NCBI GenBank assembly: GCA_964369525.1 | Contig: CAYJEW010000051.1 | Span: forward strand, 1-13,302 | Length of the DNA stretch: 13,302 nucleotides | Source: JAAYCI01 sp964369525 | GTDB lineage: Bacteria > Bacillota > Clostridia > Oscillospirales > Ruminococcaceae | Direction of reading: 5' to 3' | Shown: in pieces, positions 7,278-13,302 of the stretch | Layout of the letters: each line of letters opens with the position of its first letter | How positions within the stretch are numbered: position 1 is the first letter of the stretch | Made by a program: the position numbers and the translations under genes | The notes under the pieces: generated by a model | What the model saw: the letters and a program-made list of their open reading frames with translations, nothing else | Told to the model about the DNA's origin: nothing | Database searches by the model: none

Positions 7278-8966
7278 ATGGAAATTATTTTTTCGGGAAT
7301 AGGCGTAAGTGCCGGCATTGCTATCGGGCAGGTATGTCGCATGGAGTTTGCAGCAACAGAGCCAAGCACTGTTCCCATAAAATCGCAAGAGATACCAAAA
7401 GAAAAGCAGCGCTACCACGATGCGGTAGCGCTGTGCGTATTGCAGCTGCAGCAGATGGCGCAGCAGCTTGAGGGCGAGCGTAAAGATCTTCTGTTGGCAC
7501 ATATAGCCATACTGCAAGACCCATACCTAGCCTCGCTCACCATGCAAAACATTGAAAACTGTTGCAACGCAGAACTTGCTTTGGCAAAAGCTGTGGGTAG
7601 CATTGCAGGGCAGATGGAACAGCTGGACGACGTAATAATACGCGCCCGCGTGGCCGACCTTAAAGACGAAGGCCAGCGCATTGCCCGCCGCATGGCAGGC
7701 CTGGCAGAACAACAGCTACCGCAGGGCAGCTATGTTGTAATTGCAAAAGAAATTCCGCCCAGTAGTGCTGTTTTAATGCAGCCGCAGAGCCTGCTTGGCC
7801 TTGCCACAGAGCAGGGCGGTCCCACAGCTCATGCGGCCATTTTGGCCCGCAGTGCCGAGGTGCCTGCAATAATGGCGGTAGACGGCAACCTGTTTGAAAC
7901 CGCCAAAAACGGCCAGTGGGCAGTGGTAGACGGCATAGACGGTAGGCTTGTGCTAAACCCCTCTACCGCCACTTTAGCCGATGCAAAAAGCCGCAAAGAG
8001 CAGTTTGAGGCAATGCAAAAAGAACTGCAAAGCCTTAAAAGCTTACCAGCCCAAACACAAGACGGCCACAGTATTAACCTACTTACAAATATATCTGCGG
8101 CGCACGAATGTGCGTCTGCAATAAAAAACGGGGCAGAGGGCGTAGGGCTTTTTCGCACAGAGTTTTTGTTTATGCAAACCGAGGGCTTTCCAAGTGAAGA
8201 GCTGCAGTATGCGGCCTATCAAAGTGCCGCCGCCGCAATGGGCGCCGCCCCCCTCACCATACGCACGCTAGACATAGGTGGCGAAAAAATACCGCCGTAC
8301 TGTAGCATTCAAAATGAAGAAAACCCTGCGCTCGGATTGCGTGGCATACGCTTCAGCCTGCAAAATACAGAAGAATTCAAGTCTCAGCTAAGGGCGATTT
8401 TGCGTGCCAGCGCCCACGGAAATGTTCGGGTGATGTTTCCTATGATAGCTTCCTACAGCGAACTGTGCGAGTGTATGCGCCTGCTCTGCGAATGCAAACA
8501 AGAGCTCGCCGAGGCGGGTTGCGCATATAATGCCCACCTACCTGTAGGCGTAATGATAGAAACCCCGGCGGCAGCCATGCTGGTAGATGTATTCGCCGCA
8601 GATGTAGACTTTTTCAGCATCGGCACAAATGACCTTACACAATACGTTTTAGCAGCCGACCGTGCCCACCCCGATATGCAATACCTGTATAACGAGCTGC
8701 ACCCCGCAGTGCTAAAAGCTGTCAGCATGGTTGTACAGGCGGCAAACAGTAGAGGCAAAGAGGTGTGTGTGTGTGGCGAGATGGCCTCAAACCCGCTGGC
8801 GGTTCCTCTGCTGGTAGGCATGGGGGTTAGTAGCTTAAGCGTAAGCTCGTCCTCGCTGGCAGCTGTAAAACAACAGATACGTAGCCACAACCACAACACC
8901 CTTAACCAACTGGCACAAAAGGCACTCATATGCAAAACAACTCAGCAGGTACAGCAGCTCATGTAG
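7278..8966 (+). CDS. ptsI: PTS enzyme I (phosphoenolpyruvate-protein phosphotransferase)
   Basis: A 562-residue cytoplasmic enzyme that takes phosphate from phosphoenolpyruvate and gives it to HPr. The phosphorylated His185 is in GGPTAHAAILAR. The PEP-binding barrel is complete: EGVGLFRTEFLFM, TLDIGGEK, ENPALGLRGIRFS, MFPMIASYSEL, GVMIETPAAAM, SIGTNDLTQYVLAADR, and the proton-donor cysteine Cys499 in CGEMASNP. An in-frame ATG seven codons upstream (7257) exists, but starting at 7278 gives the usual enzyme I N-terminus (a few residues before SGIGVSAGIAIG); a weak TGGGAAA lies at 7265-7271. It follows ptsH by 49 nt and ends at a strong terminator, forming a ptsHI operon. Confidence 0.96.
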   Translation: MEIIFSGIGVSAGIAIGQVCRMEFAATEPSTVPIKSQEIPKEKQRYHDAVALCVLQLQQMAQQLEGERKDLLLAHIAILQDPYLASLTMQNIENCCNAELALAKAVGSIAGQMEQLDDVIIRARVADLKDEGQRIARRMAGLAEQQLPQGSYVVIAKEIPPSSAVLMQPQSLLGLATEQGGPTAHAAILARSAEVPAIMAVDGNLFETAKNGQWAVVDGIDGRLVLNPSTATLADAKSRKEQFEAMQKELQSLKSLPAQTQDGHSINLLTNISAAHECASAIKNGAEGVGLFRTEFLFMQTEGFPSEELQYAAYQSAAAAMGAAPLTIRTLDIGGEKIPPYCSIQNEENPALGLRGIRFSLQNTEEFKSQLRAILRASAHGNVRVMFPMIASYSELCECMRLLCECKQELAEAGCAYNAHLPVGVMIETPAAAMLVDVFAADVDFFSIGTNDLTQYVLAADRAHPDMQYLYNELHPAVLKAVSMVVQAANSRGKEVCVCGEMASNPLAVPLLVGMGVSSLSVSSSSLAAVKQQIRSHNHNTLNQLAQKALICKTTQQVQQLM

Positions 8967-8985
8967 CTCACTGCAAAATAATCAT

Positions 8986-9022
8986 AAAAAACCCGATGGG
9001 CTAAAAGCTCATCGGGTTTTTT
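8986..9022. terminator. Rho-independent terminator, probably bidirectional
   Basis: An 11-bp stem (8991-9001 pairing with 9007-9017, one G-T wobble) closes a five-base loop. It is flanked by five A's on the left and five T's on the right. On the plus strand it ends ptsHI; on the minus strand the same hairpin, followed by a T-run, could end the convergent XRE regulator gene, whose stop is about 16 bp away. Confidence 0.92.
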
Positions 9023-9037
9023 ATATGCGTATAAACT

Positions 9038-9415
9038 TTAGCCGGCAAAGCTTGTATAGCCAACAAGCATAAGTATAACAGTAATTAAAAGCATTGCCGC
9101 GCCAATAATTGCAAAGGTATTTAGTAAAATCATGGATATTTTTTTCACCTTGCTCACGTCGCTGTAAATTGATGAAATCTGCTCACCTTGTGAATTATTG
9201 TCTCTTACATCTTGAACATTTACGCCTTTTACAAGCTCATCAAGTGTTAGTTTAAAATAATCACTAATTGAAACTAAACTTTTAAAATCAGGGTAACTTT
9301 GGCCCAACTCCCATTTGGAAATTGTCTGTCTGGACACACCCAACTTTTCACCAAGTTCATCTTGCGATAAAGCCTTTGAGCGTCTCAACTCAATAAGTCT
9401 TTCATTAAAATTCAT
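9038..9415 (-). CDS. XRE-family transcriptional regulator with C-terminal membrane helix
   Basis: A 125-residue protein. Residues 6-60 form a Cro/C1-type helix-turn-helix domain, with the recognition segment LGEKLGVSRQTISKWELG near residues 21-38 and the usual follow-up PDFKSLVSISDYFKLTLDEL. A polar linker (64-92) leads to a strong hydrophobic helix at about 94-119, so it is probably a membrane-anchored DNA-binding protein with the HTH in the cytoplasm. The start at 9415 is favoured by a near-perfect AAGGAGGTG on the minus strand (9422-9430) at 6 nt spacing; a longer in-frame start at 9466 lacks this. The gene is more AT-rich than its neighbours. Its target is unknown; repeats in its own promoter region suggest autoregulation. 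Confidence 0.88.
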   Translation of the reverse strand: MNFNERLIELRRSKALSQDELGEKLGVSRQTISKWELGQSYPDFKSLVSISDYFKLTLDELVKGVNVQDVRDNNSQGEQISSIYSDVSKVKKISMILLNTFAIIGAAMLLITVILMLVGYTSFAG

Positions 9416-9475
9416 AATATGCACCTCCTTATAGCCGTGCAACAAAGTTTGTAAAATGCTGTCCATCGCAGTTTA

Positions 9476-9504
9476 ATTGTAAAAGGACAAAAGTCTTTTT
9501 GCAA
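9476..9504 (-). promoter_or_regulatory. Predicted promoter of the XRE regulator gene
   Basis: On the minus strand TTGCAA (9504-9499) and TACAAT (9481-9476) are 17 bp apart, about 60 bp upstream of the start codon. An alternative perfect TTGACA -35 at 9529-9524 has no good -10 at a standard distance. A short imperfect inverted repeat (AAAAGGAC/GTCTTTT, about 9481-9498) falls in the spacer and might be an operator. Confidence 0.5.
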
Positions 9505-9513
9505 GCAAATATG

Positions 9514-9541
9514 GTTTGCAGTTTGTCAACTACTGTTTGCA
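9514..9541. repeat. GTTTGCA direct repeats upstream of the XRE promoter
   Basis: GTTTGCA occurs at 9514-9520 and again at 9535-9541, exactly 21 bp apart (two helical turns), just upstream of the predicted -35 box. Related bases (TTGCAAGCAAA, 9499-9509) overlap that box. This layout fits binding of a dimeric HTH regulator on one DNA face, possibly the XRE protein itself. Function is inferred only. Confidence 0.35.
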
Positions 9542-9577
9542 TTTTGTTTTAATAAGGCTATGTATATAACTTGCGCA

Positions 9578-10810
9578 CTATAAAAGCGCCAACTCCGCAC
9601 TGCCACCACGAAACAAAAACGACACCTGCCGCCCCAAGCCGTCGCCCGCCACATAGCTGTAAAATTCAATACTGGGAAATTCTGTTTCACTGCGCACATA
9701 TGTAAAACCCGCCAGTTTTAGCCGCCGCACATACGACGCGGCGTCGCTGTGTGTCATATTTTCAAACGTAAAAACAATGGTGGAGTAGGGGGTATGCTGT
9801 GGCCCGTCAACCTCGGCAGAGGTAGTAACGGGCAGGCCGTACTCTTCAAGCGTCTGTTGCACAGGCGACATCTCTGCGTGGCCATCACCTACTGACGATG
9901 ACGAGGAATGTTGTTCCTGCGGCATACCGGGTAGCCTGCCTGTAAGCACATTGCCGGAAGAAACCCTGCCCACAAAAGGCGTCTGCACACCCAGTGGTAG
10001 CAGTCCGCCAATATACAAAAAGGCCTGCCCATCCTCAAAAATTTCTACCCATAACGGCAATGACGCTGCGCCCGCCGCCTGCTGTGAGCTTGCAAAATAC
10101 TGCACTCCCGTAGGCAAAGCCGCACTTTGGCTTGGCGGCAACCCAGATGCAACCGAAAGGGTGTACAGCATATCCTCATAGTAGCCCCCAATTTCGGTGC
10201 CCTGACGCTGTGCTTCAAAAAACAAAAGCTCACTGCTGTAAAGCACAGGGGTGCTTGCCGCTTGTGCCAGCGCCGCATTTCGATACTCGTCTATTTCGCC
10301 AAGCTGCAAAAGCGGTTGCTGTGTGTATCCCTCGGCACTTTGCTGTAGCGCAAGGTCATACTGCGCGGCCATCTCATGGTAAGCGCTATTTGCATCTTGT
10401 GTTGATATTTCCAGGCTAACATCTGCAAGCATAACCCACCCGTCGGCTTTTTCAGGCAATGTAAACAATGGTTCTTGCGGCTCGCTGGGCAAAGAACTAC
10501 TGCCGCTCTCATCTATCGGCGGCTCAAACCCAAAATATTCGGCCTCGGCCCGTATAAGCAAAGCGCCCTCGTACACGCCGGCAGGCGTGTTGCCACCCTG
10601 CTTAAAAAGTGCACCCTCTATTGTGTAAATCCAAACAACCTCTCGCCCGTCAGCCGCAAGGCTGGCAAGGCGTGTGTCATGAAACGCAATACTCCAAAAA
10701 CCATCGTATTCAGCTACCGAAGAAGGCGCAACACTCGGCTGTGCCATACAGCCGCAAAGCAGTATGGCACATATTAGCAAGGCTATAACAGGCGCAACCC
10801 TTAGCGTCAT
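9578..10810 (-). CDS. Predicted lipoprotein of unknown function
   Basis: A 410-residue protein starting with a signal peptide and lipobox: a basic N-terminus, a hydrophobic core at about 5-19, and LCGC with lipidated Cys21, implying attachment to the outer face of the cytoplasmic membrane. Three regions follow, separated by low-complexity Ser/Pro linkers at about 102-113 and around 302-307 (a run of five serines). The C-terminal segment (about 320-410, with VFTFENMTHSDAASYVRRLK and LAGFTYV) resembles a small repeated-type domain seen in clostridial lipoproteins; this is a loose resemblance only. I do not recognise an enzymatic motif. An AAAGGTAG ribosome-binding site lies just upstream on the minus strand. 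It follows the small membrane protein gene by 63 nt and may be co-transcribed with it. Confidence 0.8.
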   Translation of the reverse strand: MTLRVAPVIALLICAILLCGCMAQPSVAPSSVAEYDGFWSIAFHDTRLASLAADGREVVWIYTIEGALFKQGGNTPAGVYEGALLIRAEAEYFGFEPPIDESGSSSLPSEPQEPLFTLPEKADGWVMLADVSLEISTQDANSAYHEMAAQYDLALQQSAEGYTQQPLLQLGEIDEYRNAALAQAASTPVLYSSELLFFEAQRQGTEIGGYYEDMLYTLSVASGLPPSQSAALPTGVQYFASSQQAAGAASLPLWVEIFEDGQAFLYIGGLLPLGVQTPFVGRVSSGNVLTGRLPGMPQEQHSSSSSVGDGHAEMSPVQQTLEEYGLPVTTSAEVDGPQHTPYSTIVFTFENMTHSDAASYVRRLKLAGFTYVRSETEFPSIEFYSYVAGDGLGRQVSFLFRGGSAELALL

Positions 10811-10873
10811 ATTCTACCTTTCTTGGCTGATGTCTTTATGCAATAGAGGTGTTTTATTGAGCGTTCTAAACCA

Positions 10874-11194
10874 TCACGCCCTTTTATTCTTTATCAGCCC
10901 ACCTATCAAGTTACCTATAACCGCTATAATCCCATAAGCATAAATATAAAATATTGCGGTGTGATTATAAAAAATGAAAATGGTAGGCGTAAATAAGATT
11001 GCAGTCAATATGGCATACAACCAATGCAAACCGTTTTTTAGCCCGTAAAGCAATGATGTTAAAAAACATATAATTGGGGTTATGATAAGTAAAACAACCA
11101 TAGCAAGCCCTGTGTTAAAAGCCACCATAGGTAGCAAATAAAATGCCAGAATATTTATTATCAAATATGGAGTCATTACTAGTAGTTTTTTCAT
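10874..11194 (-). CDS. Small four-helix membrane protein of unknown function
   Basis: A 106-residue, strongly hydrophobic protein with about four predicted membrane segments (roughly 5-23, 28-48, 55-76 and 79-100) and positive ends (MKK at the start, IKNKRA at the end). No catalytic motif is seen. A GAGGA Shine-Dalgarno precedes the ATG at a good distance, so it is likely translated. It is AT-richer than the surrounding genes. It is placed upstream of the lipoprotein gene in the same direction; a shared envelope role is possible but unproven. Confidence 0.75.
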   Translation of the reverse strand: MKKLLVMTPYLIINILAFYLLPMVAFNTGLAMVVLLIITPIICFLTSLLYGLKNGLHWLYAILTAILFTPTIFIFYNHTAIFYIYAYGIIAVIGNLIGGLIKNKRA

Positions 11195-11279
11195 TGTGTC
11201 CTCGATTTTATATTAAATCGTATTCGGCATGCCAATGCGTGGCAAGCACTGTATAAGCCCAAAACAATACTTGTCTACT

Positions 11280-11309
11280 ATTATACTATCTGTGCCTACC
11301 GCTAAGCAA
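11280..11309 (-). promoter_or_regulatory. Possible promoter for the membrane protein / lipoprotein genes
   Basis: On the minus strand a perfect TATAAT (11285-11280) has TTGCTT (11309-11304) 18 bp upstream. The -35 is weak. It would leave an untranslated leader of about 80 nt before the membrane protein gene and sits downstream of the hairpin that probably ends trpB2. Confidence 0.42.
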
Positions 11310-11341
11310 CCAAGCCAATTGGCCAAAGCCATATAAAACAT

Positions 11342-11370
11342 CGGCGGCCTTGCGCATAGCAAAACCGCCG
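11342..11370 (-). terminator. GC-rich hairpin downstream of trpB2, probable terminator
   Basis: Twelve paired positions (CGGCGGTTTTGC with GCAAGGCCGCCG on the minus strand, two G-T wobbles) close a five-base loop, about 38 nt after the trpB2 stop. The following bases (ATGTTTTA) give only a weak T-tract, so termination may be incomplete. A T6 run lies before rather than after the stem on this strand. Confidence 0.5.
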
Positions 11371-11407
11371 AAAAAATTATAATATTAACACTATAAGGCT
11401 CACACAC

Positions 11408-12775
11408 CTATAGCTTAGGCAGGCTGTCAAACCCTTTTTGCAGGTCTTCGTCAGAGGGAATATAGTCGGTCATCTGCCCGTTGTTGTACTGCATGTATGC
11501 GTTCAAATCAAAATACCCTGTGCCGGTAAGGCCAAATAATATGGTTTTTGCCTCGCCACTCTCTTTGCAAGCCACCGCTTCGTCTATAGCCGCGCGCACC
11601 GCATGCGCCGACTCTGGCGCAGGCAATAGTCCTTCATGCCTTGCAAAGTACACAGCCGCTTCAAACACCTTGCTCTGTTCGTAAGAGCGCGCTTCGTCCA
11701 AATGTCCGTCGGCATACAGCTGCGATAGGGTAGGCGACATGCCATGATACCTTAGCCCGCCTGCGTGGTTAGACGATGGTATAAACCCACTGCCAAGCGT
11801 ATACATTTTAGCCATAGGGGTAATGCGGCCGGTGTCGCAGAAGTCGTACGCAAAACGTCCGCGTGTCATGCTGGGGCAGCTGGCAGGTTCCACAGCAATA
11901 AAGTATGGCGCTTTTTTGCCCAAAAGACGGTCTTGCATATATCCGCAGATAAGCCCGCCAAGGTTCGAGCCACCGCCGGCACAGCCAATAACAATGTCGG
12001 GATACTCTTCCAGCTGGTCCATAGCAGTTTTTGCCTCAAGGCCGATAACGCTTTGGTGTAGCATTACTTGGTTTAGCACCGAACCAAGCACATACTTGTA
12101 GCCGGGTGTGCTAACGGCCATCTCAACAGCCTCCGATATAGCACAGCCAAGGCTGCCGCCGGTACCGGGAAACTCTTTTAAAATAGCGCGGCCAACCTCG
12201 GTGGTGTCGCTCGGGCTGGGAATTACACTTGCGCCGTATGTCTCCATAACAGCTTTGCGGTAGGGCTTTTGCTCACTGCTAACCTTAACCATGTAAACAT
12301 CAAGATCCATTCCAAAATAACTACACGCCATCGAAAGCGCCGTGCCCCACTGGCCGGCACCGGTCTCGGTGGTAATGCCTTTAAGGCCCTGTGCTTTGGC
12401 GTAGTAGGTTTGGGCCACGGCAGAGTTCAGCTTGTGGCTGCCGGAGGTGTTGTTACCTTCAAATTTGTAGTAAATCTTTGCAGGTGTGTCTAAAAATTTC
12501 TCCAATGAGTACGCGCGCACCAGCGGCGAGGGGCGATACATCTTGTAAAAATCAATAATCGGTCCGGGTATGTCTATATATGGTGTAGTTTCATCAAGCT
12601 CCTGCTTTGCCAGCTCCTCACAAAACACAGGAGTAAGCTCTTCTAGCGTGGCGGCTTTTCCGGTGGCGGGGTTAAGCAACGGCGCGGGCTTTTGTGTCAT
12701 GTCGGCACGCATGTTGTACCATTGTGTAGGGATGCACTCTTCGCCAAGATAAACCTTGTTAGGTATTTTTTTCAT
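11408..12775 (-). CDS. trpB: Tryptophan synthase beta chain, TrpB2 type
   Basis: A 455-residue pyridoxal-phosphate enzyme that condenses indole with serine to make tryptophan. The PLP lysine is Lys115 in GSHKLNSA; the catalytic glutamate is expected at Glu137 in TETGAGQWG; the phosphate loop is CAGGGSN at 265-271. The length above 430 residues, the long N-terminal extension (MKKIPNKVYLGEECIPTQWYN), and the PSPLVRA and HAGGLRYHG segments indicate the TrpB2 subgroup, which often works without a tightly bound TrpA. No trpA or other trp gene is next to it in the window, so it may mainly salvage indole. AAAGGAG (12784-12790, minus strand) supports the start. Expression is likely controlled by the upstream tryptophan T-box. 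Confidence 0.95.
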   Translation of the reverse strand: MKKIPNKVYLGEECIPTQWYNMRADMTQKPAPLLNPATGKAATLEELTPVFCEELAKQELDETTPYIDIPGPIIDFYKMYRPSPLVRAYSLEKFLDTPAKIYYKFEGNNTSGSHKLNSAVAQTYYAKAQGLKGITTETGAGQWGTALSMACSYFGMDLDVYMVKVSSEQKPYRKAVMETYGASVIPSPSDTTEVGRAILKEFPGTGGSLGCAISEAVEMAVSTPGYKYVLGSVLNQVMLHQSVIGLEAKTAMDQLEEYPDIVIGCAGGGSNLGGLICGYMQDRLLGKKAPYFIAVEPASCPSMTRGRFAYDFCDTGRITPMAKMYTLGSGFIPSSNHAGGLRYHGMSPTLSQLYADGHLDEARSYEQSKVFEAAVYFARHEGLLPAPESAHAVRAAIDEAVACKESGEAKTILFGLTGTGYFDLNAYMQYNNGQMTDYIPSDEDLQKGFDSLPKL

Positions 12776-12832
12776 AATATATTCTCCTTTGGTTGCACAA
12801 ATTTTGTTGTTTTACTTAATGCTACATGCCCT

Positions 12833-12865
12833 TTACGTTAAGCGTCGCCATCGTTTTGTAAGCAT
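12833..12865 (-). CDS. Possible 10-residue leader peptide containing Trp
   Basis: Between the T-box terminator and trpB2, a strong AGGAGGG (minus strand, about 12878-12872) is followed 6 nt later by ATG and a reading frame MLTKRWRRLT ending in TAA. It holds one Trp codon and four basic residues. An 8-bp perfect inverted repeat (12853-12860 with 12885-12892) would place both the Shine-Dalgarno and the start codon in the loop. The ribosome-binding site is better than needed by chance, but the frame is very short; a decayed gene start is the main alternative. Confidence 0.35.
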   Translation of the reverse strand: MLTKRWRRLT

Positions 12866-12906
12866 AATCTGCCCTCCTAAAATATACAAAACCCATTAAA
12901 AACAAT

Positions 12907-12944
12907 AAAAAAGCTCTTGCCCCTAAATAAATAGGGACAAGAGC
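12907..12944 (-). terminator. Regulatory terminator of the T-box leader
   Basis: On the minus strand a 12-bp stem (12944-12933 with 12924-12913, one wobble) closes an eight-base AT-rich loop and is followed by six T's. Its 5' side lies just after the conserved T-box sequence, as expected for the terminator that competes with the antiterminator. Confidence 0.92.
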
Positions 12945-13197
12945 ATAAACTCCTGCGGTACCACCCAAATTGGCGTAAAACGCCCACTTGTAATGCACGG
13001 GCCCAAAGGCCGAATGCACGCCGCGCTGATAACGGATGCGGTCTACTCCCGTCGGCTACTACTAATGCAGAAAGCATTTTCGTGCCGCCCTCATGGGTCC
13101 ATTCATGCCTGCTTGCGGTACGGCCTTTCAGCAAATCAGCCGCTCTCTAAAACCACAAATTCACACACTACTCTTCCCAATCAAAGGTTTTACTATG
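12907..13197 (-). promoter_or_regulatory. Tryptophan-specific T-box riboswitch upstream of trpB2
   Basis: A leader RNA of about 290 nt on the minus strand senses uncharged tRNA. The conserved T-box GGGTGGTACCGC lies at about 12966-12955 and is followed by the competing terminator. Stem I features are visible: AGAGTAG near the 5' end (about 13174-13168), an apical AGAGAG region, and a specifier region GAA-TGG-ACC, with the codon UGG at 13101-13099, which predicts tRNA-Trp. A small stem III-like hairpin (12984-12972) precedes the T-box. The specifier agrees with the TrpB2 product. When tRNA-Trp is uncharged, the antiterminator should form and trpB2 be transcribed. This leader occupies most of the 527-bp gene-free stretch to the window end. 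Confidence 0.93.
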
Positions 13198-13203
13198 CTA
13201 CAA

Positions 13204-13232
13204 ATTCTAACACCGCCCAAAAGATATGTCAA
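13204..13232 (-). promoter_or_regulatory. Promoter of the T-box-trpB2 transcript
   Basis: On the minus strand a perfect TTGACA (13232-13227) and TAGAAT (13209-13204) are 17 bp apart. Transcription would begin near 13197, directly at the 5' end of the T-box leader, so trpB2 has its own start. Confidence 0.82.
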
Positions 13233-13254
13233 GCATATTTTTTCACATAAGGTA

Positions 13255-13299
13255 AAGGGAATTGAACGCGCATCGGTTTTTATTTGCGCATTTTCCCTT
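13255..13299. repeat. Interrupted inverted repeat upstream of the trpB2 promoter
   Basis: AAGGGAA (13255-13261) pairs with TTCCCTT (13293-13299), and inside it GCGCA (13268-13272) pairs with TGCGC (13285-13289). It lies 22 bp upstream of the -35 box. No T-run follows on the minus strand, so it is not a clear terminator; it may belong to a feature outside the window. Confidence 0.35.
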
Positions 13300-13302
13300 A
13301 TA

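Noticed and set aside
9416..9466. Longer N-terminus for the XRE regulator
   Set aside because: The extension spans the ribosome-binding site of the inner ATG and the 5' leader; the shorter start matches the family and has a near-perfect Shine-Dalgarno.
9524..9529. Perfect TTGACA as the -35 box of the XRE gene
   Set aside because: No acceptable -10 box lies 16-18 bp downstream on the minus strand; TTGCAA-17-TACAAT is a better pair.
11213..11407. 64-codon minus-strand reading frame between trpB2 and the membrane protein gene
   Set aside because: It runs through the hairpin and the probable promoter, has no Shine-Dalgarno before its start, and the translation shows no protein-like pattern.
12822..13134. 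Two minus-strand reading frames of 65 and 85 codons across the leader
   Set aside because: They overlap conserved T-box RNA elements and the terminator; the open frames are explained by RNA structure rather than coding.
1..13302. CRISPR array, insertion sequence, phage or defence island
   Set aside because: No regularly spaced repeats, transposase, integrase, terminal repeats or recognised defence proteins were seen on either strand.

Overview
The window looks like chromosomal DNA from a Gram-positive anaerobe of the class Clostridia, perhaps Oscillospiraceae/Ruminococcaceae-like. This is an inference from gene content: PTS genes of low-GC Gram-positive type, RNase M5, a T-box leader, Shine-Dalgarno sequences of the AGGAGG type, and an alaS / HIT / phosphoribosyltransferase / comEC / holA order. 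Base composition is mixed: the housekeeping genes are moderately GC-rich, while the small regulator and the small membrane protein are visibly more AT-rich. No rRNA, tRNA, CRISPR array, insertion sequence or phage gene was found.

Plus-strand half (1-9037). A dense, co-directional block starts with the 3' end of alaS (cut by the window edge). It continues with a HINT-type HIT protein, an adenine-phosphoribosyltransferase-like protein, a ComEC-like DNA-uptake channel, the DNA polymerase III delta subunit (holA), an RNase M5 fused to a HAD phosphatase-like domain, and a shikimate dehydrogenase/shikimate kinase fusion. Several genes overlap or nearly touch (comEC/holA by about 20 nt, holA/rnmV by 1 nt), which suggests translational coupling in one long transcript. 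A good sigma-A-type promoter at 6899-6927 then starts a ptsH-ptsI unit encoding the general PTS phosphorelay proteins HPr and enzyme I. It ends at a strong rho-independent terminator (about 8986-9022) that could work in both directions.

Minus-strand half (9038-13302). In transcription order from the right: a promoter and a tryptophan-type T-box riboswitch (UGG specifier in a GAA-UGG-ACC context) control a trpB2-type tryptophan synthase beta chain. Between the T-box terminator and trpB2 lies a 10-codon reading frame with a strong Shine-Dalgarno sequence and one Trp codon. After trpB2 come a GC-rich hairpin and a probable new promoter, then a four-helix small membrane protein and a large lipoprotein of unknown function. 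Last is an XRE-family repressor with a C-terminal membrane helix, whose promoter region carries repeated GTTTGCA elements.

The most unusual points are: the RNase M5-HAD fusion, whose HAD motif I reads DFHGT instead of DxDGT; a ComEC whose C-terminal metallo-beta-lactamase-like region lacks the metal-binding histidine motif; the AroE-AroK fusion; and the T-box leader followed by a Trp-containing mini-ORF.
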